From contig JAISGZ010000083.1 in assembly GCA_031262845.1 (NCBI GenBank), forward strand, positions 1 to 15,516: a DNA stretch of 15,516 nucleotides. Direction: 5' to 3'. The notes beneath the pieces are model-generated. The model searched no databases. It was not told the origin of the DNA and was given only the letters and a program-made list of their open reading frames with translations. The translations under genes and the position numbers were made by a program. Position 1 is the stretch's first letter. Every line of letters begins with the position of its first letter. Source of the DNA: Propionibacteriaceae bacterium (GTDB lineage Bacteria; Actinomycetota; Actinomycetes; Propionibacteriales; Propionibacteriaceae). Of the stretch, positions 6,314 to 14,752 are shown piece after piece.

Positions 6314-6331
6314 CCCCCCGGTTTCGGGGGG
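6314..6331 (+). other. GC hairpin upstream of chaA
   Basis: CCCCCCG (6314-6320), loop GTTT and CGGGGGG (6325-6331) form a perfect 7-bp stem 47 nt after the pth stop and 24 nt before the antiporter start. No T-tract follows. It could be a pth terminator without a U-run, or a 5'-leader hairpin if transcription starts at the TAGACT-type -10 at 6302-6307 (inference). Confidence 0.5.
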
Positions 6332-6355
6332 CACTTCAGACCTCGGACAAGGAGA

Positions 6356-7630
6356 ATGGTGGCAATTTTTCGTCACATCGGACGCTGGTGGTCTCGGGTT
6401 GTCCCGGTCGTGGCGGTGGTGTTGCTCGGTCTGTTTTGGGGCCGGGAGGTGCCGGTCGCGGGCTCTGTGATCGCGGCTTTAGGACTGATCGCGGCGGTGT
6501 TGACGGCGGTTCACCACGCGGAGGTGGTGGCTCACCGGGTGGGTGAGCCATTTGGGTCGGTGGTCTTGGCGGTGGCGGTGACGGTGATCGAAGTCGGGCT
6601 CATCGTGATGTTGATGGCGGCTGACCCGGTGGGCAATACGACTTTGGCCCGGGACTCGGTTTTCGCGGTCGTCATGATGACGATGAATGGGGTCGTCGGC
6701 TTGTCGTTGCTGGTGGCGGCGTCGCGTCACGGCCGCCGCGGGATGGCGGTGTTTAATTCCGAAGGCGCCGGTTCGGCTTTAGGTGCGGTCATTTTATTGG
6801 TCGGATTGACGTTGATTTTGCCGCGCTATACGACTTCGGCCACCGGTTTGGGTTTTTCGCCCGCTCAATTGGGGTTTGTCGGAGTGGCGTCACTGGCGGT
6901 TTACGTGTTATTCGTTTTTACCCAAACCGTCCAACACCGGAATTTCTTTTTACCACCCAAACCAGTGACGTTGAAAACCACGGCGATACCGGAATCGGTG
7001 GTTGTCGGCATGGCGCCGACAACCGTGACGACACCAGCCGTGATGACCCCGACCGCGGTCATGGAAGCGGTCACCAACGCGGCCGTGACCAATGACAGTA
7101 CGACCGTGGCGATGGTGTCGGTGACGCCCGGCCTCAGTGACGATGACGATGACTTGACGACCGACCCGCCGACCAATGGCGAGACCTGGCTCAGCGTGGC
7201 GATGTTGCTGATATCGCTGGTAGCGGTCGTCGGCTTGGCCAAAGTCGAGAACGCCGCCATTAAATCGGTCGTTGACTACTGGGGTTTCCCATCCGGTGTG
7301 GTCGGCGTGGTGATCGCGCTGCTGGTTTTACTGCCCGAGTCGATCGCGGCCGTCAAAGCCGCCCTGCGGAACCGAGCCCAAATCTCGCTCAACTTGGCCT
7401 ACGGCTCGGCCATGGCCTCGATTGGGCTGACCATCCCGGTGTTGGCGCTGCTGTCGATTTGGATGCCGGGGCGGCTGAGTCTCGGGCTCGGCCCAGTCGA
7501 TATCGCCTTGTTCACGATCTCGGTCGGCGTCTCCATCCTGACCGTCGTGCCGGGACGCGCGAAACCACTCCACGGCGGGTTGCATTTGGCGCTGTTCGCG
7601 ACCTTTATTTTCCTGACCTTCGTGCCCTGA
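6356..7630 (+). CDS. chaA: ChaA-like calcium(sodium)/proton antiporter, CaCA superfamily
   Basis: This polytopic membrane protein of 424 residues has about 11 hydrophobic segments arranged as two inverted halves. The two CaCA alpha repeats are visible: GEPFGSVVLAVAVTVIE (63-79) in the first half, and LLPESIAAVKAA (325-336) with the following Asn/Ser-rich helix (to about 361) in the second. The acidic Glu of each repeat (E64/E79 and E328) would take part in ion exchange. The halves are joined by a hydrophilic loop of about 85 residues (192-278), Thr/Val/Pro-rich with a DDDDD run at 262-266; an acidic central loop is known in ChaA proteins. Substrate choice among Ca, Na and K cannot be read from sequence. 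AAGGAG sits only 1-2 nt before the ATG, so the GTG at 6359 is an alternative start. Confidence 0.85.
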   Translation: MVAIFRHIGRWWSRVVPVVAVVLLGLFWGREVPVAGSVIAALGLIAAVLTAVHHAEVVAHRVGEPFGSVVLAVAVTVIEVGLIVMLMAADPVGNTTLARDSVFAVVMMTMNGVVGLSLLVAASRHGRRGMAVFNSEGAGSALGAVILLVGLTLILPRYTTSATGLGFSPAQLGFVGVASLAVYVLFVFTQTVQHRNFFLPPKPVTLKTTAIPESVVVGMAPTTVTTPAVMTPTAVMEAVTNAAVTNDSTTVAMVSVTPGLSDDDDDLTTDPPTNGETWLSVAMLLISLVAVVGLAKVENAAIKSVVDYWGFPSGVVGVVIALLVLLPESIAAVKAALRNRAQISLNLAYGSAMASIGLTIPVLALLSIWMPGRLSLGLGPVDIALFTISVGVSILTVVPGRAKPLHGGLHLALFATFIFLTFVP

Positions 7631-7963
7631 GGCCGTGGTCGGTTGCTCGCCTGTCACTGGCATAAACGCTGACTAGTGTTTGTTCTCAACACCCGACACT
7701 GAAGTCACCCCAGGTAATGCCAGATTCCACCTCAGCATGGGTAAGGCTGGTGCTCAACCGTTTTGGTAGGTCCGTGACCACTAGTGGTGTCATCGTCAGC
7801 GTCGGCCAATCCTCAGCCGCGCGGATCCCAAGACCTTCATCCACAACCCACCATCACGAGCGACCGACGAAATCCGTCACCCAGCGATGAACCAGGTAAA
7901 TCAGCCCTCACGGCATCGGGTGACAGTCCGTGGGGGGCGAACGGCCCGGTAAAGTCGGCGGTT
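7631..7963. other. Gap between chaA and mfd with short dyads
   Basis: No gene is convincing here. The mfd reading frame is open from a GTG at 7784, but those 60 codons are Pro/Ser-rich, unlike Mfd and without a ribosome binding site. The gap holds the dyad GTGTT-tgttctc-AACAC (7676-7692) and a perfect 12-nt palindrome ACCACTAGTGGT (7777-7788). A TAAAGT hexamer (7950-7955) lies 8 nt before the preferred mfd start and could be a -10 for a leaderless transcript. Confidence 0.5.
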
Positions 7964-10900
7964 GTGAGTTTGCACGGGCTGATTGACCAACTGGGACGCG
8001 AACCTCAGGTGACCCAGGCCATCGACTGGGCCAGCACCCGGCGACCAACCGCGACGCTGACAACGATCGCATCTCTGCGGCCTTTTTTGGCGGTGGCTTT
8101 GGCCGAGGCGGCGGATCGCCCCTTGCTCATCGTCACGCCGACCTACCGTGAAGCCGAAGTGACGGCGGCGACTCTGGAGTCGCTGACCGACCCGGCGGCG
8201 GTCGCGCTCTACCCGGCCTGGGAAACCTTGCCTCACGAACGACTGTCGCCCCGCTCCGATACGGTCGGCCGCCGACTAGGGATTTTGCGCCGCCTGGTGG
8301 GGAACGATCGGTTACCGGCGCCCCGGCTCTTGGTGGCGCCGATTCGGTCGATCATCCAACCCCAGGTGGCGGGGCTGGGTCAGATGTCGCCGGTGACGAT
8401 CATCACTGGTCACGAATACGACATTCACGATCTCAGCCAGCGCTTGGTCGATGCCGCCTATATTCGGACCGACTTGGTTACCCGGCGGGGTGAATTCGCG
8501 GTCCGGGGTGGGATTCTCGACCTCTTCACACCGACCGACGAAGCACCGGTGAGGGTCGATTTCTTCGGCGACGAAGTTGACGAAATCCGTCCCTTTTCGG
8601 TCGCTGACCAGCGCTCACTCGATCAGACGCTGGACCAGGTGACGGCCTCACCGTGCCGGGAAATGCTGCTGACCGACGATGTCAAGGCGCGGGCTGAGGC
8701 GCTGCTGCCCGACCACCCGGAATTGGCCGACCTCCTCGACCGAATCGCCGCCGGTCACGCCGTCGAGGGTATGGAGGCGCTGGCACCGGCTCTGGTCGAG
8801 GGACTTGAGTTGCTGACCGACGTGGTGCCGGAAAACACGCTCGTGGTCGTGTTCGACCCGGAGCTGGTCCGCGGTCGGGCTCACGAACTGGTCGCGACTT
8901 CCCAGGAATTCCTCAACGCCTCGTGGGCGGCCGCCGCCGGTGGTGGTCAAGCGCCGATCGACCTCGGAGCCTCGGCTTATCGATCGCTGGGCGAGGTTCG
9001 CCAGTCGGCTTTGGCTAGGGGTTTGGGTTGGTGGCAGATATCGCCCTACGCCAGTGCCCCGACTGATGGGCCGGACTTGAGTCAGCCCGGCACGACCCCG
9101 GCACACGCCACCGTCGGGTCAAACCGGAGTCCGGCTGATGCGCCCGGGTCGGGCCAACCCAGTACGGGTACCCCAGCACCTGACGCCGTAGCCGAGTCAA
9201 GCCAGCAGCTGACCGATGCGCCCGGGTCGGGCCACCCCGTTTCCAGTCGCTCAGTGACATCGCCAGCGGACGAGTCCCAGCCCGATCAGCTGACCACAGC
9301 GCCCACCGACTCCAACTCCGACTCTCAGCCGGAACCGAACTCAGAAACAACGCTCACCACCACATCAACCACCCGCACCCCCGCCAGCCTGACGATCGCG
9401 GCCGACGCGATGGAGTCGTGGCGTGGTCGGGCCGACGAAGTCCTGACCTGGTTGCGCCAAGCCAGCCAGGCCGGCGAAGCGGTCGTGGTTGTGGCCGGCG
9501 GTCACGGCACGGCCACGCGCTACCGCCAGGTGCTGCTGGAAGCCGGACTGCCAGCCCACCAATCGGAGCGGGTTGATGAGTTGATTCCGGGCCGAATCGT
9601 CGTCACCGACGGCCGGATCGAACACGGTTTCTTCCTGCCCGATATCAAACTCCGGCTTGTCACGGTGGCCGATCTGACCGGCACCCAGGTCCCCGACCAG
9701 GCGATCCGGAAGCTGCCGAGCCGCCGCAAGAAGACGATCAACCCGCTGGAACTGACGGCCGGCGACTTGATCGTTCACGACCAACACGGCGTCGGCCGCT
9801 ACGTCGAAATCACCCAACGGACGGTCCAGGGCGCGACCCGCGACTACCTCGTCTTGGAGTACGCGGCCTCGAAACGGGGCCACCCGACCGACCGGCTCTA
9901 CGTGCCGATGGACCAACTCCACCTCGTCACCCCCTACGTTGGCGGCGAACAGCCGGCGCTCGACAAACTCGGTGGCGCCGATTGGTCGAAACGCAAAGCC
10001 CGGGCCAAGAAAGCCGTCCACGCCATCGCCCAGGAATTGGTCCGCCTCTACGCCGCCCGCCAGGCCGCCCAAGGCTTCGCCTTCTCGCCCGACAGCGAGT
10101 GGCAACGGGAGATGGAAAACGCCTTCAACTTCGTTGAAACACCCGACCAGTTGAGCTGTATCGACGACGTCAAGCGGGACATGGAACGGGTCATGCCGAT
10201 GGACCGGCTGGTCTGCGGCGACGTCGGTTACGGCAAAACCGAGATTGCCGTACGAGCGGCTTTCAAAGCCGCCATGGATGGTAAACAGGTGGCCGTCTTG
10301 GTGCCGACGACCTTGCTGGCACAACAACACTTTGCGACTTTTTCCGGTCGTTTCGCCGGTTTTCCCGTCACCGTGGCGGCCCTGTCACGTTTTCAAACCC
10401 CAACCGAAGAGCGGAAAGCCATCGAGGGCCTCAAATCCGGCCAAATCGACGTTGTCATCGGCACCCACCGGCTGTTGTCGGGCGACGTCCAGTTCAAGGA
10501 CCTGGGACTCGTCATCATCGACGAGGAACAGCGCTTCGGCGTCGACCACAAGGAAAAGCTGAAGCAGTTGCGGCTCGACGTCGACGTCTTGGCGATGTCG
10601 GCCACACCGATTCCACGGACCTTGGAGATGGCGGTCACGGGTATCCGTGAGCTGTCGGTGATCCAGACACCGCCGGAGGAGCGTCACCCGGTCCTGACCT
10701 TCGCCGGGGTCTACGACGAGGGCCAGGTGACAGCCGCCATCCGGCGTGAATTGGCTCGTGAGGGCCAGGTTTTCTACGTTCACAACCGGGTCCAGACGAT
10801 CAACCGGGTGGTGGCCCGGGTCCAGGAGTTGGTGCCCGAAGCCCGGGTCGTCGTGGCTCACGGCCAGATGTCGGAACGCGACCTCGAACGAGTCATGGTC

Positions 10901-11797
10901 GACTTCTGGGAGCGCCGGGCCGATGTCCTCGTCTGTACGACGATCGTCGAGTCGGGGCTCGATATCCAGAGCGCCAACACCTTGATTCTCGACCGGGCCG
11001 ACGCCATGGGCCTGTCCCAGTTACACCAGTTGCGCGGCCGGGTCGGGCGGAGCCGGGAGCGGGGTTACGCCTATCTCTTCTACCCGCCGGAGAAGCCCTT
11101 GACCGAGACCGCCCACGACCGCTTGGCGACCATGGCGGCCCACAGCGAACTGGGCGCCGGGATGTCGATCGCCATGCGCGACCTCGAGATCCGTGGCGCC
11201 GGCAACTTGTTGGGGGCCGATCAATCGGGCCACATCGCCGAAGTCGGTTTCGACCTCTATCTCCGCTTGGTCGGCCAGGCGGTGGCCGAGTTCCGGGAGG
11301 AGAAGACCGAACCCGAGCCCCAGATGCGGATCGATTTGCCAGTCGATGCTCACCTGCCGACCGACTACATCGACTCCGAGCGGCTGCGCTTGGAGATGTA
11401 CAAGCGGATTGCCGAGGTCCGGTCCGAGACCGACTTGGCTAGCGTGATCGAAGAATTGACCGACCGCTACGGCGACCCGCCACCGGAAGTCCTGGCACTG
11501 CTGGCGGTGGCCCGTTTCCGCCACGTCGCTCAACAAGCCGGCATCACCGAGGTCGTCGTCCAAGGCAAATTCATCCGCTTCGGCCCGGCCGATCTGCCGG
11601 AATCACGCCGGGTCCGAGCCCAGCGGCTCTATCCCGGCACGATCCTCAAGACCGCGGAGTCATGTCTCTTGGTGCCACGGCCGATGACCGATGGCCTGCC
11701 GCGTCAGCCGGTAGTCGACCAGCCCTTGCTCGACTGGGCCAGCCAGGTGGTCAAGGCGGTCTTCGCCCCGGCGTCAGTTCAGCCAGCCACCGCTTGA
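7964..11797 (+). CDS. mfd: Transcription-repair coupling factor Mfd
   Basis: Mfd is a DNA translocase that removes RNA polymerase stalled at lesions and recruits UvrA. The preferred start is GTG 7964 (SLHGLIDQLG, like other Mfd N-termini), giving 1277 residues; GTG 7784 would give 1337. The UvrB-like N-terminal region is followed by the RNA-polymerase-interacting domain (from about 600, GDLIVHDQHGVGRY). The SF2 translocase motifs follow: Walker A GDVGYGKT (752-759), DEEQ (853-856), SATPIPRT (879-886), AHGQM, TTIVESGLDI and QLRGRVGRS. The TRG region (RDLEIRGAGNLLG) and a C-terminal TRCF domain complete the protein. An insert of about 110 residues (366-475), disordered and Ser/Thr/Pro/Asp-rich, sits where the family has a short linker after the GWWxxSP motif. 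That makes the protein longer than the usual 1150-1230. The motor motifs look complete. Confidence 0.96.
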   Translation: MSLHGLIDQLGREPQVTQAIDWASTRRPTATLTTIASLRPFLAVALAEAADRPLLIVTPTYREAEVTAATLESLTDPAAVALYPAWETLPHERLSPRSDTVGRRLGILRRLVGNDRLPAPRLLVAPIRSIIQPQVAGLGQMSPVTIITGHEYDIHDLSQRLVDAAYIRTDLVTRRGEFAVRGGILDLFTPTDEAPVRVDFFGDEVDEIRPFSVADQRSLDQTLDQVTASPCREMLLTDDVKARAEALLPDHPELADLLDRIAAGHAVEGMEALAPALVEGLELLTDVVPENTLVVVFDPELVRGRAHELVATSQEFLNASWAAAAGGGQAPIDLGASAYRSLGEVRQSALARGLGWWQISPYASAPTDGPDLSQPGTTPAHATVGSNRSPADAPGSGQPSTGTPAPDAVAESSQQLTDAPGSGHPVSSRSVTSPADESQPDQLTTAPTDSNSDSQPEPNSETTLTTTSTTRTPASLTIAADAMESWRGRADEVLTWLRQASQAGEAVVVVAGGHGTATRYRQVLLEAGLPAHQSERVDELIPGRIVVTDGRIEHGFFLPDIKLRLVTVADLTGTQVPDQAIRKLPSRRKKTINPLELTAGDLIVHDQHGVGRYVEITQRTVQGATRDYLVLEYAASKRGHPTDRLYVPMDQLHLVTPYVGGEQPALDKLGGADWSKRKARAKKAVHAIAQELVRLYAARQAAQGFAFSPDSEWQREMENAFNFVETPDQLSCIDDVKRDMERVMPMDRLVCGDVGYGKTEIAVRAAFKAAMDGKQVAVLVPTTLLAQQHFATFSGRFAGFPVTVAALSRFQTPTEERKAIEGLKSGQIDVVIGTHRLLSGDVQFKDLGLVIIDEEQRFGVDHKEKLKQLRLDVDVLAMSATPIPRTLEMAVTGIRELSVIQTPPEERHPVLTFAGVYDEGQVTAAIRRELAREGQVFYVHNRVQTINRVVARVQELVPEARVVVAHGQMSERDLERVMVDFWERRADVLVCTTIVESGLDIQSANTLILDRADAMGLSQLHQLRGRVGRSRERGYAYLFYPPEKPLTETAHDRLATMAAHSELGAGMSIAMRDLEIRGAGNLLGADQSGHIAEVGFDLYLRLVGQAVAEFREEKTEPEPQMRIDLPVDAHLPTDYIDSERLRLEMYKRIAEVRSETDLASVIEELTDRYGDPPPEVLALLAVARFRHVAQQAGITEVVVQGKFIRFGPADLPESRRVRAQRLYPGTILKTAESCLLVPRPMTDGLPRQPVVDQPLLDWASQVVKAVFAPASVQPATA
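9137..9238 (+). repeat. 24-nt direct repeats inside the mfd insert
   Basis: GATGCGCCCGGGTCGGGCCA plus four more bases occurs at 9137-9160 and 9215-9238, 23 of 24 identical, 78 nt (26 codons) apart and in frame. Both encode DAPGSG(Q/H)P. This indicates that the insert grew at least partly by in-frame duplication. Confidence 0.75.
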
Positions 11798-11819
11798 GAC
11801 CTCACGCCCGAAGCTGGTG

Positions 11820-11889
11820 CTCGGTCGCGCCGAGATTCTTCCCGCAAGAAGAATTTTCCTGGCCGAGAATTGACGTATCCGTAGTAACC
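11820..11889 (+). repeat. Interspersed MITE-like repeat, copy A (partial), downstream of mfd
   Basis: This copy aligns with the reverse strand of copy B over about 70 nt with small gaps. Shared blocks include GTCGCG(T/C)C(A/G)AGA, a TTCC-rich hairpin, GAATTTT, AATTGACGT and CGT(A/G)GT(A/G)ACC. The left end CTCGGTCGCGCC matches 9 of 12 bases of the copy-B terminal repeat. No right terminal repeat is evident, so it is probably truncated. Confidence 0.6.
11835..11857 (+). terminator. Possible mfd terminator within copy A
   Basis: ATTCTTC (11835-11841), loop CCGCAA and GAAGAAT (11848-11854) form a perfect 7-bp stem followed by TTT and CC. It lies about 40 nt after the mfd stop, but the stem is AT-rich and the T-tract short, so termination efficiency is doubtful. 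Confidence 0.35.
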
Positions 11890-11928
11890 CCTCCCCGGTT
11901 CCGACCACGTAGCCAAATGTCAGTTGTC

Positions 11929-12003
11929 GCCACCATTGAAACGAGAACACTGCCTGGGGAATGAAAACCGATTTGCCACCGTTGAAATAAATGTTCTCCC
12001 CAG
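11929..12003 (+). promoter_or_regulatory. Leader with competing inverted repeats before the beta-helix gene
   Basis: A 13-nt direct repeat, GCCACC(A/G)TTGAAA, occurs at 11929-11941 and 11975-11987. Two perfect 7-bp inverted repeats share the same right side: GAGAACA (11943-11949) pairs with TGTTCTC (11992-11998), and CTGGGGA (11954-11960) with TCCCCAG (11997-12003). The second ends exactly at the ATG at 12004. Their right arms overlap by two bases, so they compete in part. No Shine-Dalgarno site is present. Confidence 0.45.
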
Positions 12004-14694
12004 ATGAACGGTGTAACTATGCAGCGAATAACGGTTCGCCAAGGACTTGAATGTTTGATCATCGCCGTTGCGATTTTATTAGCCTCGATGATGATCCTGG
12101 TCAGACCAGGTTTTAGCCCGCCTCCCGCAGTCGCGGCGGATCCCGGCTATGTGCTACCGGACTACGACGATTACGCCGTGGTGTTCGAAATCAACTCGCT
12201 TGACTGGATCAATTCCAGTGCTAGCTGTGTCGATCAGAAAGCCGGCCCAGCGGCCGACACCTGCACCTTGCGCCAGGCGGTCATCAGCGCCAACGCCGTA
12301 GCGGCCGCGTCCGGTGCGGTACTCATCACGATTGACCCAGACCTCACCATTCCAGCAACGGCGCCGTGGGTTCTGATCAACACCACAAACTACATGTGTT
12401 CTTCGTGCGGCAGTGGTGTCGATCTTGAGACCTACGCTTGGCTGAATATGACGCGGGCCAATGTCACGATTGACCTCCAGGGCGAGTTGGGCGTGAACGC
12501 GGCCGGTACCGGTGAGTTTTACGGCATGGTTTTCCGGCTGGCGGCCGATAACATCACGTTGCGCGGTTTCAACGGTGCCTTCGGGCCGGAGACCGTCATC
12601 AACGTCGCCAGCGGGTCGGACCATGTCACGCTCGACGAAATCGGTATCGACCAAGCCCAAGCCAATGCCTACAACACCGTGGCCCCGAACTTTAATTGGG
12701 TGGAGCGGGGCATTACCGTCAGCGGCACGGTCGCGGACCTGACAATCAGCAATTCCCAAATCGGCCATCTTTATGACACCGACGGCACAAGCTACGGAGC
12801 GATTATTTTCGCCTCCGGAGCACGCGTCACTGGGGTCACAATCGACAACGTTATTTTTGACAGTACGGTCATCGGCTCGGGCTGTAGTTCCTCGTCAGCG
12901 GCCGCCTGTAATTCGTCGGGCATCAATGCCACGGGCGCCGTGAATCTGACCGACGTCACGATCAGCGACTCGCAATTCCGTGGTTTCTCGGGTACCAACG
13001 ACGCGCTGTTCATGTCATCGTCCAGCAACGTGTTAGCGGACTGGACCTGGCAGAACGTCACGTTTACGAATCTCACGTCATCGAACGGTCTGTATCTTTA
13101 CCTGTCAACCCTGCAAAACTGGGTCATGGACAACGTCACGGTGACCGGTCTGGACGTCAACACGAGTTTCCTTTACGCCTATTTAACGGAAATCGAACCA
13201 TCGGCCACGAATCCAACCAATGGCCTGACGATCAAGAATTCGACCTTCGGCGCCAGCGGCAGTACGAATACGGCCCCGTACGGTCTTTTGCACTTTGTTG
13301 ACGCCGATGGTTCCTATATCACCATCGACAACAATAAATTCATCAACACGGTCGATAGTGCAACGGGCGTGTATTACGGCGGCGTCGGGGCTTTCTATAT
13401 CGGCTCTTTCAACAATGTCACGATTTCCAACAACCAACTATCGGGTAACACTGTGCCAACCGCCGACGACACCGGAATCTGGGGCTTCAACGGTGCCGCC
13501 ACGTCAGTCAAAACTCTGACCATCACCAATAACACCTCAGACGGCGATAGCTACCCGGAAGGCTGGCTCAGCCTCTACGCCACCGGCACCGTGCAAGATC
13601 TGACGTTCACCGGCAACCGGCTGACTAATCAGACGATCAAAGTCGCCAACGGGGCCGTCATTTATGTCGCGGGTATCTTGGGCGGGGTCAATTTGAGCGG
13701 TACGACAACGATTTCCGGCAACACTTTTTCGGCCGACCGGACCAGCGGCAACACCGTCAGTTCAGCCCACGCCATCAACTGGGATGGGACCAAGAGCAGC
13801 ACTTCGACGGCCGCCTCCGGCGTTACGATCACGGACAATTATGCCGATGGCTTTCCCGGTACGAGCTTTTTACTGAGCGCCACGGGGCTGGTCGAAATCC
13901 GCCGGAACACCTTCGGCCCGAATTCGGCCTCGATCACGACCAACAACGGTCAGGGCGAAGAAACCACCAACAGCGGCGTCATGGTCGGCAACAGCGGCGC
14001 CAACCGTGGTATCCGCACCTGGTACCCGACGGCCTATACGACTGATTCGGCCGGTTGCGTGATCACGGTGACGATTCAGGAGCCGACCAGTGGCACCTTG
14101 CCGGTCGGCAATCTGACCATTGACCTGTACAAGACGGCGGGCAATGACGCCGAAACCTACCTCGGATCGGTTGCGGCCACCCCAACCGCCAGCCAAGACT
14201 CGGTCACGGCCCTGATCGACGCCGAGGCTGTCGCCAACAGCAACCTTCGGGTCCAGACGACCGGTACTAACACGAGTTCGCGCGAGTCATCTCAGTACTC
14301 ACGCTGGATTTCGATCGGGGAGGTGATCTGTCAAGAGCCGTGGACGTTGACCAAGACCGCCTACCCCGACGCCAATTTGACGGTCGGCGCCGAAATCCCG
14401 GACGACCAGGTGTTGGAGGCCGGGATCGAGGTCTACTGGCTGTACCAGGTGACGAACTACCGCTTGCTGAAGGGCTACCAGATCGGTCTGACGGACGATC
14501 AGAAGACGACGGCGGCGGGCGCGATCTGTGCGGTCGATCTACCACGGGCCCTGCCAGCCGGTATCACTTGTTCGAGTGAGCCGGGTCAGGCGACCACGGT
14601 CTGTACCGTGACGGCCAGTCAACTGAGCCAGATTACCGGCGCCACGGTCGACAGTGGGACAGCCTGTCAGTGGCATCAGACGATGAAGACCTAA
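12004..14694 (+). CDS. Secreted CSLREA-type parallel beta-helix protein
   Basis: This 896-residue exported protein has Arg residues at 8 and 12, a hydrophobic core at about 18-33, and a likely signal peptidase I site after AVA (residue 44 or 45). A CSLREA-like N-terminal motif follows (CTLRQAVISANA from 87, with a partner Cys at 75). About 15 rungs of a right-handed parallel beta-helix occupy roughly residues 150-650, as V-T-I-x-N/D-N-x-F and similar repeats (for example VTISNNQLSG, LTITNNTSDG, VTITDNYADG). A C-terminal module of about 220 residues with paired Cys ends the protein. There is no LPXTG motif, hydrophobic tail or S-layer domain, so it appears to be released or held non-covalently. 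The start is ATG 12004 or ATG 12019, neither with a ribosome binding site; a TGA at 11983 closes the frame upstream. Adhesion or glycan binding is typical of such folds but unproven here. Confidence 0.82.
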   Translation: MNGVTMQRITVRQGLECLIIAVAILLASMMILVRPGFSPPPAVAADPGYVLPDYDDYAVVFEINSLDWINSSASCVDQKAGPAADTCTLRQAVISANAVAAASGAVLITIDPDLTIPATAPWVLINTTNYMCSSCGSGVDLETYAWLNMTRANVTIDLQGELGVNAAGTGEFYGMVFRLAADNITLRGFNGAFGPETVINVASGSDHVTLDEIGIDQAQANAYNTVAPNFNWVERGITVSGTVADLTISNSQIGHLYDTDGTSYGAIIFASGARVTGVTIDNVIFDSTVIGSGCSSSSAAACNSSGINATGAVNLTDVTISDSQFRGFSGTNDALFMSSSSNVLADWTWQNVTFTNLTSSNGLYLYLSTLQNWVMDNVTVTGLDVNTSFLYAYLTEIEPSATNPTNGLTIKNSTFGASGSTNTAPYGLLHFVDADGSYITIDNNKFINTVDSATGVYYGGVGAFYIGSFNNVTISNNQLSGNTVPTADDTGIWGFNGAATSVKTLTITNNTSDGDSYPEGWLSLYATGTVQDLTFTGNRLTNQTIKVANGAVIYVAGILGGVNLSGTTTISGNTFSADRTSGNTVSSAHAINWDGTKSSTSTAASGVTITDNYADGFPGTSFLLSATGLVEIRRNTFGPNSASITTNNGQGEETTNSGVMVGNSGANRGIRTWYPTAYTTDSAGCVITVTIQEPTSGTLPVGNLTIDLYKTAGNDAETYLGSVAATPTASQDSVTALIDAEAVANSNLRVQTTGTNTSSRESSQYSRWISIGEVICQEPWTLTKTAYPDANLTVGAEIPDDQVLEAGIEVYWLYQVTNYRLLKGYQIGLTDDQKTTAAGAICAVDLPRALPAGITCSSEPGQATTVCTVTASQLSQITGATVDSGTACQWHQTMKT

Positions 14695-14734
14695 GTATTC
14701 GCCGGCGGGCACACATGATCTGACAGACAACTCT

Positions 14735-14752
14735 GACAGGGAGTTCCCTGTC
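14735..14752. repeat. 8-bp dyad abutting the copy-B terminal repeat
   Basis: GACAGGGA (14735-14742) and TCCCTGTC (14745-14752) are perfect inverted arms around GT. The right arm is the outer part of the copy-B terminal repeat, and the left arm looks like the end of a second, truncated copy placed head to head. TCTGACAG is also repeated at 14719-14726 and 14732-14739. It lies 41 nt after the stop of the beta-helix gene and could help end its transcript. Confidence 0.6.
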
